From NCBI GenBank assembly GCA_946535985.1, contig CAMNDY010000002.1, forward strand, positions 1-64,000: a DNA stretch of 64,000 bases, given 5' to 3'. Source of the DNA: an uncultured Treponema sp. (GTDB taxonomy: Bacteria; Spirochaetota; Spirochaetia; Treponematales; Treponemataceae). Positions 34,627 to 44,900 of this stretch are shown in pieces (the stretch's first letter is position 1; the number at the start of each line of letters is the position of its first letter). The notes under the pieces were generated by a model, which saw only the letters and a list, made by a program, of their open reading frames with translations, was not told the DNA's origin and did not search any database. The position numbers and the translations under genes are program-made.

Positions 34627-34715
34627 CCTCCGCCGGCATTATCCGGATCAGGTTTTGAGGGTATATTCTCAGCCAGGTCCACTCAACGGGCAGCCTAGCA
34701 CCCCTTTAGATTAGG
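34627..34715 (-). promoter_or_regulatory. TPP riboswitch (THI element) upstream of thiBPQ
   Basis: On the minus strand the conserved aptamer parts appear in order: GGGGTGCT, GGCTGAGA, ACCC, ACCTGATCCGGATAATGCC and GGCG. They end in the GGAGG ribosome site (34627-34631) of thiB. Placement of the ribosome site inside the 3' end suggests translational control: TPP binding would hide it. A TATTAT -10 (34719-34724) lies directly upstream. Confidence 0.93.
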
Positions 34716-34918
34716 AGTATAATACAGAAATCAGAGGGAATAGTAAATAGGAAATACACACTTTGTGATAATCAGCAAAAACTAATTAAAAAAAATCATT
34801 TTTTTTCACTTTTTTATCTAAATTTTTGTAATAAGTCCATTTTTTTTTACATATTATAGTAACGGAATTTCTTTGAAGCAGAATATCAAAACAAATCTTT
34901 TTTTACGGAGTATTAAAA

Positions 34919-35908
34919 ATGGAAGAATTTGAAATCATAACATCAGAATTTAATGATATTATTAATATCATTACCAATGCAAAAGAGACCGCAATTCGAA
35001 AGGTCAATGAAGAACTTATAAAAATGTATTGGGAAATTGGAAAAAAACTTAGTGAAAAATCAAAGGACTCTGTCTATGGGGAGCATTTTATTGATAAAAT
35101 CGCTGAAATGCTAAAAAAGACACATCCAGAATTAAAAGGTTTTAATCGAAGAGGATTATATAGAATGAAACAATTTTATGAAATATATTCTAATGATTTA
35201 ATTGTGTCACCGTTGGTGACACAATTAAGCTGGACTAATAACCTCATTATTATGTCTAGTAGCAAAACAAAAGAAGAGAGAGAATTTTATATAAAACTGG
35301 CAATAAAAGAAAGATACTCAAAGCGAAAACTTGAAAGACAGATTGAAAGCTCATACTACGAGCGGACAGTTCTTTCTCAAACTAATATAACTCCAATAGC
35401 ATCTTCCATGATTCCTACAAATCCATTTCTTGATTCTTATGTAATTGAATTTCTTGATTTACCTGAAACTTTCTCCGAAAACAAATTCAGAAAAAGTCTC
35501 ATCAGTAATATGAAGGATTTCGTTCTTGAACTTGGAAAAGATTTTGCATTTATTGCAGAAGAATACAAAGTTCAAGTCGGTAATTCTGATTACTCAATAG
35601 ATTTGCTCTTTACGAATAGAGAACTGAAATGCTTAATAGCAATAGAATTAAAAATAGGAAAGTTTAAACCAGAATATGTATCAAAAATGGATTTTTATTT
35701 AGAAGCTCTAGATAGACAAGTAAAAAAAGAATATGAAAATCCGAGTGTAGGACTTATTCTATGTGCTAGTAAAGATAATGAAGTTGTTGAATACTCTCTT
35801 AGCAGAACTCTTTCTCCACTGATGATTTCTCAATATCAAGTCAAATTACCAAGCAAAGAGATTCTTCAGAAAAAATTGCAGGAACTAGTCCTATTATCTG
35901 ATAAATAA
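34919..35908 (+). CDS. DUF1016 / PDDEXK nuclease-family protein (YhcG-like)
   Basis: 329 aa. The N-terminal DUF1016 helical domain (KVNEELIKMYWEIGKKLSE, FNRRGLYRMKQFYEIY, QLSWTNNLIIM) is followed by a C-terminal PDDEXK-type nuclease core with YSIDLLFTNRELKCLIAIELKIGKF, supplying the Asp and the ExK pair. Such proteins are often found in defence or mobile regions; an activity on DNA is expected from the fold but not proven here. GGAG lies 9-10 nt before the ATG. A perfect 14-bp palindrome is included in the coding sequence. It stands alone and converges with the giant lipoprotein gene. Confidence 0.85.
   Translation: MEEFEIITSEFNDIINIITNAKETAIRKVNEELIKMYWEIGKKLSEKSKDSVYGEHFIDKIAEMLKKTHPELKGFNRRGLYRMKQFYEIYSNDLIVSPLVTQLSWTNNLIIMSSSKTKEEREFYIKLAIKERYSKRKLERQIESSYYERTVLSQTNITPIASSMIPTNPFLDSYVIEFLDLPETFSENKFRKSLISNMKDFVLELGKDFAFIAEEYKVQVGNSDYSIDLLFTNRELKCLIAIELKIGKFKPEYVSKMDFYLEALDRQVKKEYENPSVGLILCASKDNEVVEYSLSRTLSPLMISQYQVKLPSKEILQKKLQELVLLSDK
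35198..35228. repeat. Perfect palindrome inside the DUF1016 gene
   Basis: Arms TTAATTGTGTCACC and GGTGACACAATTAA around a 3-nt loop, coding for LIVSPLVTQLS. It may be an inserted short palindrome or chance codon usage. Confidence 0.6.
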
Positions 35909-35947
35909 TTAGGACTAATTTCTGCTTCGCATAAAAACAATCTTCTT

Positions 35948-38900
35948 TTACTGCTTCTGGGCAGTTTCCATAAAGCCTGTATCAGTTGATGGACGGATTT
36001 CGTAGCCTAGAACAGGGTTTTTGGTACCGTTGCCGTAAACAGAACCGTCGGTACTTGTGTTACCAGTTTCATCTGCATGTGAATTTGTACCGGTTGTCGA
36101 GTCTTTGATTACACCTTCTGCATCTTTCCATACACCAACATTAATGCGGTCTTTAACTGCATTACTTTGGGTTGGAATTTCGGTTACTTCCCAATAGCCG
36201 GTAAACATGTCGTTTACAGCTCCTGCAACTACACTGTCTTGAGCTTTACCCAAGTCTGAAAGATATGCCATCTTAGGGCCAGAACTACCGTAATAGCCGA
36301 TATATGGAATTACTTTTCCGTTGGTTCCTGCAGCATCAAGAGCAACATCAAGAGTGAGGTTTGAACCAACAATTCCGTTTGAGTCTACAATGCATGATTC
36401 AACAGATGTATCCAAGTAACTGTCAAGTTTTGCATAACATACATCACCGGAGTCACCATCATAACCTGCAAAATGGATACTTCCGTTTGGGGCAACTTTT
36501 ATCTGGCAGTACATACCGGCATCGGAGAAGATTTGCATAGCATCATTCCAAAGACCATTAGGACCTTTTGTACCAGAAGTTCCTGTAACAAAATTGCCGT
36601 CAGCGGTAATATCTTTTTTATTATATGTATACCAAAGTGTCTTGTTTTCCTTATCGTACCAGGTAAGAACGACTATATCATATTTTGCGTTGCCAGTACC
36701 TCCCGCATTAGGAAGAACATCTATTGAAACATAAGGGCCTGCATTTCCAAGAGCTGCGGAATTTGTTATACCTGACTCGGCAATAATCTGGAAGTCTGTA
36801 ATGTTATAATAATCAAGTTCACTATTTCCCGCTTTGTCCACTGTTGAAGATTTTCCATTACAATAACCATATTTATATTTATCATTTAAATAACTTGTTC
36901 CTGTGAAACCATCAATATAATCTGTGGTATTATCTGTTTCTGGGTTTGCTCCCCACTTGAATCTTATTTCCTGATTCAAATGGTCAAAATATGCAAGATA
37001 AACTGTTGCACTAGTACCTGAACCACTTACAGCAATACTTGGGCTTTGAACTCGATTTTTGTCTATATATGTTGTTGTATTATAAGTTCCGTCTTTTAAT
37101 CCAAGCTGGCCTATCTGTTCAACACGAAGATGTTTTCTAGGCAGTTGTTTTGGAGTTTTATCTTTATTAAAAGCCTTTGTTCCCCAGTCAGTTGTATTAC
37201 TTGTTCCCCACAGACTAGACATAAAGGCAAGTTTTGAGTTACTAAAGTCTGTGTTAATATCTCCACCAAGCGCAGTTCCATAAGTATTTCCTTCACTATC
37301 ATAGGCAAAGCCTGTTGCACTAAAATTATCGTAATCTCCTAACCATAACTGATATGAATTAGTCCTGTTTGCCATGCTGAATCGTCTTGTACCACTTACA
37401 TAGGCAAAACCAATTACACCGGCACCATCTCCAGTTTGTCTAGGATTAATCTTCATTATTGGGTCAAAAATGGCTCCACTTGCAGCCGGCTTTGCAGCTT
37501 TATCATTAAACTTCCATACATCAAGAATAACATCATCTGTAAGCATGTAGTTATTCTGCTGATTTGGCTTACGGTTGTAGAAGTTACTGAAGGTTGTACG
37601 GGTACCTGCAAGTCCAGCATCTTCTGCTTCTGGCACTGTTGCACCATAGCTTCCCTGAGCGTCATTCCAGTTTTTGTTGTTAAGACTGATTACCTTTGCA
37701 CCTTCAGCACCTGCTTCTACATAAACAGGGCCACTTATAAATGCAGAAATGTCTGTTACCGGATACAACGTAAAGCCTTTATATGAATCATAGTCATTGA
37801 TTTTTGTGGCAGCACCAAGAGTTGCAGTATGTGGTGTAGCGGCGCTATCGTACAACTTTCCATCTGCAAGGTTGAATCCATACAGGTAAATTGTTTCTGA
37901 AGAAGCTACAGGATAGTGTCCAAGAGCAGTTCTATCATATTCCGAAGAATCTGCCTTCTTTGATTTTGTAGAAAGCATTGTCTTAATTCCACGGATATAT
38001 GGAACTACGTCAATTGAATAAGCATCTGTGTTATTTGCAGTATTTTGTGTGTAACCTACATTTCCGCCACTCAAAGAAGGCTTACCCTTATCTTTTACTC
38101 CAACTGTAATATTAATTCCAGCTTTTGGAGTAATACCCATTGCTTCTGTGTCTATTTCCATAGTCCAGTGAACTACATGGCCGTATTCCTGGCTTGCATA
38201 AGGAAGTTCAAAATCATCATCTTTGACAATTGTATTTCCCTGTTCATCTGTAGGAAGATCATAGCCAGCATCTCTATATTCACCATATGTTGCATGACTT
38301 ATATGTGTAGTCCACATAGTTACAGTTGTTGCATTTGCACCTTCACCAACAGTTTTTGTTCCTGATTTTTCTTGCCAGTTTCCATAAACCTTGTTGTTCG
38401 AAGCATCAAGCGTAAAGTATTCTGCTATAGTAACAGCGTTTCCATTGTTAAAGCCTGGGATTGTTACATAAAGAGAATCAAGCAAAGAATTATCCTGTGC
38501 AATACCTTCGAGTTTTACTGCACCAGAAACCTTTGGATTTGATGAATTAACACCTGTTGCGTTTGCAAGATCTGTAGAAAGTTCAATGTGTCCCAAATCG
38601 GAACTGTTATTCTTGAGAGAGTTCTTCTCTGCACTCTTCCAGTAGAATGGAATTATCTTGTTCTTAGCAGATGTTGAATCAAGCAATGCAACATTCATGA
38701 TTACATTCATTGTGGCACTTTGAGAAGTAGTTCCATAATTAAGACCTGGAGTACTATCCCAAATTGTGAATGAGAATTTCTGATTATTAGCATCGCCAGA
38801 ATAAGGTCCGTTTTGGGTTTCTTTTAGATTTGTAAGTAAATCTTTTACTGTTATCTTTATTTCAGGATCCTTATCGTCTGCTGTTTGTACAAATTTTGTA

Positions 38901-41900
38901 TCATCGTCTTTTGTACCTGTTCCAAGATCTACCGGTGAACTAGAACTATAATAAGCATCTGCCCAACCATCACCAGCTGCATTTCGTTTTGCAACCTTAT
39001 AGGTATATCCAACAGTTCCGTTACCACCAACAATTTCCGGCTTGATAACAAGATTACGTTTTATTGTTATTAAACTTATTGGATTTGCATCTGTAGATGT
39101 TTCTGGGAATGTAATATTTGTTACCTTTTTACCAGATAAATTGTATCCTTTTTCAAATATATTATGATAAGAAACAAATTCTGCTTCATCAACTTCACCA
39201 TTTCCATCTTCATCAGTACCAATCCAGGCACCTGCAATTCTTGGTGCATTATTCTGAACCTTTGCTTCGGCAGAAAGAACTGTAGCATTTCCCGCTTTAT
39301 CAAATACTACATAATGAAGTGTTACAGGACCATCGCTTATATTCTTTGAGTTAATACTTGCCTGCCAGGTACACTTTGTACCAACTTTGCTTAAGCGTTC
39401 CGGCATAAGGTCTTTATCGGTACCTGTTGGAAGATTTGCAGCTTTTATATAACCATAACCATAATCATCGTCATAGTTCAAATCACTAGAAGGAATGTCT
39501 TCTGGGATTGTGTTGTCTATTACATTTGCAAAAGCAAACATTGCAGTTGCAGCAGAACCAGGATTTTCAGAAAGAGTAATTGTATTATTTTCAATTGATT
39601 TTATTAAATAAATAAAACCATTAACTTTTGCGAGTCCGCCTTCATGAATATTGTCATCAACAGCAGATAATGTAAGTTTGTTGTTTTCTACGCTGCTTAC
39701 AGCAACTTTCTGCCAGTATAAGCCGTCTTCGAAGGCTCCAACATTGCCTTTTAGTGTAGAATAATCTGTAAGGTTTCCGTTGTCCTCTATTCCGCTGCGA
39801 ATCATAGGGTCAATGATTTTTGTTTTCTGTCCTGTTATATCTCTTGTAAAGTAGAATGCAACACGTTCTACACCTGTCTGATTTACGTTATTTACACTCT
39901 GTTCAAAAGCTTGTGAACTAAAGGTGTAGAAACCATTTTCATTCATAATTTCAAGATTATCAGCAAGAGGTGTTACTACCGGTGCTTTGTTATCGCAAAT
40001 TACAGAGAATAGCTTTGTAAATTGTTTTTGTGCAGAACTTCCATCTTTTGCTATGAATGATACTTCTGATTTTATTACAGCATCCGTATCATCAGTTCCA
40101 ATTGGAAAACAGAAAATATAACCTGATTCGCCATCTTTTTCATAACTAATGGTAAAGGAACCGTCTGTACCAAAATCTTTATTATTATATGTGATTTCAC
40201 TTATTCCGTTGTCATCATGAACTGCACCAACTACATACCATTTACCGGCCAGGCTCATTGCATCGGTATAATCACGTATAGCAGAATAATTATTAATTGT
40301 ATACTTTCCAGCATTGGAACCAGTTGTAGTTACAGTTATTTTTTCAGTCACGTTATCATCCCATTGAACAAGTTTAACTTCCTGTTCCAATTTAGGAATT
40401 GTATCATCAATTCTTATTTTTTGAGTTTTTGCACTACTTATGAGGCCAATATTGTCTACAGCATAAAGACGAATATTTATTGTCTTTCCACTAAACTCTT
40501 TACCTTCATTAATTTTCTGATTCCATACATCACCATTTGCATCAATCTTAATACCATACTGATTAGTTAAAACTGGAATAGAAACAAGTGTATATTTTCC
40601 ACCAGCATCAGATTCAAGGAAAGCTTTATCCGCATCATCCCAGTCGTTTTCATCGCTTTCGTCATCATAATTTGTATCAATCTGCATATAAACTGTATAT
40701 GGCTGAGCTTTACCCGATACAGAACCAATAACATTAATTGCACCACCTAAAACAGGTATTTTATCAGGATTATCAGCATCTTTCTTTGGATAGCTGAATT
40801 CTACTTTTGGTCTGTCTCCCTGTGGATCTACCAGAATTTCATAAGCCTCTTTAGAAACATTACCGGAAGCATCTTGAGCCATAAGATGCAGATAAAGAGG
40901 TGTAATAGTGTCATACCATTCATTTGGATTTGTACTTTCAAGTCTGGCTTTTGTTGTTTTACCCAATGTTACAAGCCAGGTATTAACAAGGTCTGTATGA
41001 TTAGGGCCTAAAAGGCTTGAGCCGTCAAAATAAACATAGAAGTTTGAAGTTGTATAATCGGTATTTGCGTCATACTCTGAATATGCGTCATCTGCAAGAG
41101 GGGTTGCCTCATCATCAACTGCATAATATAGTTTTGTAAGTTCATTTGTATAACCAACTGCAGTAATTACACCGCTGTGTTCCTTGCCTGCTTCTGGAGA
41201 GTCTACAACAATTTGTGGAGCAGTATTATCAAGTTCAAACTGCATTTCTACACTACTAGTTCTTTCGGCGTTATCTGTAGCAATAATTTCTATTGTTAAT
41301 ATACCATCTTCTGGTATATATGATTTTCTGCAATCAATTTTAGCCATATAATATTCATCTACCTTGTCTAAGGTGTAAGTTTCAACTAGTGTTTCATTAA
41401 TTGTTACTTTTGCTTGTACAGTTTTTACTCCAGTTCCCCCATCGGTTGCTTTTACGCGGAATTTCAAAAGCTTTGATTCGCCACCAGGAATTATGCTGAT
41501 TGAATTTGTTGGACTCCAATCGCCCTCATTTTCTGGATTTGCAGAAGAACTAGTTGAAAGCTTTATTTCTTGAAGTTCTGGAGACATTACATCAAGCAAT
41601 GCATAGATTTCCGGCTTTTTGCTTTCATCATCGCCTAACTTATGACCATCGGCATCTTCTATATAAACTCGTTTCCACTTGGTTTCGTCAGAAGATGTGA
41701 AAATTGTGCCATTATTATCTGTTATTTTGAATTCTACAGTTTGTTTTCCATCATTTGTAAGAGAGAATTTTCCACTTCCATTTTTAAGTTCTATCTCTTT
41801 CCAACTATCATTTTCACCTGTTCTGAATTCTGCCTTTTGAATTGCCCCATCATCATCTGTTATGTTTACATAAACCTGTTTTTCTTTAAGAAGAACAGGT

Positions 41901-44900
41901 TCAGAGATAGTCATTGCAGAAAGATTAATTCCTTCTGTTACAAGTTTTATAACAGGACGGTCTGTATTGCGGTCGATTTTGTATTGTACAGGAGATATTG
42001 TGCTTGGGTTTCCCGCAACATCTGTTGCAACAGGAAGAATCCATACAAACTGAGATTCGTCATCATCTTCTATCAACTCATCAAAACCAGCATCAAATTC
42101 AAAGTTATAGAGCATTGAAACAGTTACGTTATCAACACCTTCTTTCTTAGTCTTCCACTTTGTATAACTAGTGAGGGCTGTTGGAGCAGGGGCTGTTTCT
42201 GTTGCTGCTTTTGAATAATAAATTGAAACTTCTTCAGGACTGCTGCCTTCATCTGATGAAGTACCGGTTATTGTGTTCGCACCGTTTAACGATGAACCAT
42301 TAGTAGGACTTATGTCCGCAACAACAGGAGGTACTGTATCAATCTTCAATACAGCAATCTTTGTTGGATTAGGTGCAATGTTACCTTTACCTTCGTGTTC
42401 TGCCCAGTCTTCGGCTTCAAGATAAATTTCGGCATTGTCGCCAAGAGGTCCAAACCAGTCATCTGCCTGGCCAACTTTTGGAGTGAGTTTTAAAGTCCAT
42501 TTTGCATAAGAAGCAGCACTTGAGAATGAGAACTTTTTGACATTTGTAAGATCAACATTATCTATAGTTGGATTAGTTGGGGCATATCCCGTATAAGAAA
42601 ACTCTCCATAATTATTTTCGAATTTTACTGTTACTGCACTATCATTTAATGGAGAAACTTCATTTCCATTTTTATCTTTTGCAGTAATTGTTAGGGTTTT
42701 ATTATTTTTATTTGGGACATACAATACATTATCTTCTAATTGTGCATTAATCTTAGATGAATCCTCATTCTCAATAATATAATCAGATAAATTACTATCT
42801 ATAACGACAGTTCCTTTAATAAGAACTCTAAGAGATTTTAAACCAGCGGCTTCATCGTAAACAGAGCCCTCTAATTCTATTGGCTTAGAACCGTTTGTAA
42901 GCTGCTCTGTGCTTGTGGCAACTACAGTAGGTGCTGTCTGATCTACTTGGATTTTTAATATAGTTATCTCCCCTTCATTTCCACAATTATCTATTGGGCG
43001 AAGCAGAAGGTAATTGATTTTTTCTGATGAAACAGTATTAAAGCCCGAAATATTTGCTGTGGCTTTTGTTGCCTTTCCACTTACTGTTCCAATTGTATTT
43101 CCGTTTGAATCAAGATTTGAATTGTAGTAAGAATAATCTTGATCTGGTTCTGGAGCGAAGGTTCCGCTTGCAGACAAAGCTGCTATAGAAACATCAATAT
43201 CCTGAGTGCCATTAAAATATGCTTTGAGTGTATCATTAGTTATACTTGCAGTAGCATTAACCGAATACAGTTTATATTCAAGTCGGGCAAGTCCACTACG
43301 CTCTACATTCAATTCTTTATCATTATCATCTACATAAGTTGTTACACTTATAGAAGTCATTCTTCCGTAAGAAGATTCACTGTAGCGTCCTTCTCCAAGA
43401 TTAAGGTTATTGAATTTAATAACCTCATTTCCTCTGAATGTATATCTGTTATCAGGGCACTCACCTGTTATAATTACAGGCGCAGTTTCATCAAACTTCA
43501 AATAGATTGTTTTTGTTTCAGTGTTTCCTTCAGCACCTGCATCTTTTTGTTCTTCTGTAAGAGCAGCTTTTTCTTCATCAGTAAGATCAATTTGATCTTT
43601 TGCAATAAGAGTAATTGTTGCATCTGACCAGCCGTCAAAACTATCAATATCAAAACTCCATGAAGAAGGATCACTACCACTAGCAGCAGGAGTTAATGAG
43701 TGTTCACCATCTGTTACAGAAAGCGCAACGCTCTTTAATACGTTATCATCTGTAGCAATTCCACTTATAGTAATTTTTCCACCAACAACTCGCTTAATGT
43801 AATATTCATTCTCAGCATTTTTATAAGCCTGAGTTGTTTCATAAGTTTGAGTAGATTCATCAATAACTTTTACCTGAGTTATTGAAATATTTTTAATTTC
43901 AGGAGCCTTTTGGTCAACAATAAATGTACAACGGTCAACTTCTGTTTTGTTTCCTGCAACGTCAGTTCCAATAATTCTGAACAAACCGCTTACGAATTTT
44001 TCTTTTGGAATTGTGATGTCGTATTCATCTGTAGACTCACCTTCTGAATCGGTTTTCTGAGTGCATACAACATCCTGAGTTATATCTGTATTACCAATCA
44101 TGAACTGTAATGGTACAGTTCCGCTGGCGCTATCAGAATATGTAACTGTGAAAGCTTTATCTACAGTTTTATTTACATAAACATTTCCTTCTGGGCCATG
44201 TGTAACTTCAAGAACAGGTAAAACTGTATCAACTTTAAGGCTTACTTCTTTTACTTCAGATTCATTTCCTGCCTTATCTACAGCCTTTATATAAAGCTTT
44301 TGTTCCCCTGCATCTGCAAAGGTTATAGTTGAACTCCACTGATTTGCCTGATCATCTGCAGACATATTAATCCAGGTTGGATTTGCACCTTCTGCCTCCG
44401 GATCATCTTTTGTACAGCGTACATTAACTACAGAAGAAGTTTGATCTGCAGTTGTAACAGTGAATTCACCATAATTTGTATGGAACCATTTTTGAATAGT
44501 TGAAATATCCTGGCCTTCAAATTCAACTTTTTCAATAGAAGGTGTATCGTTATCAATTGAGAATGTAATTGTTTGATTTGTTGCAGTTCCAAGCTTATCT
44601 TTTGCAGAATATACAAGCTTATAAGTTCCGCCTTCTTCAGGTTTTACAAATGTATCTGTCCAGTCGGTACCTTGTGCAATCTGAGCAGCAGTAGCGGAGA
44701 TAGCAGAAGTAAGATTTGAAAGGCAAAGTGAATCTACCTTTGTTTCTGTTTCACCTGCAACCTTATATACATCTCTTGAAAGTGTTACAACTCCACTACC
44801 ATCTTTAATAGTTCCGGTAATTGTAACATTTTTATTATAGTAAGTATCAGCAGTTGTATTAGGAGTTTTGATGAGGAACTCTGGAGCGCCATTATCTTTT

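Noticed and set aside
34620-34682. N-terminal extension of thiB
   Set aside because: The extra 21 codons are riboswitch sequence; the ribosome site and signal peptide place the start at 34619.
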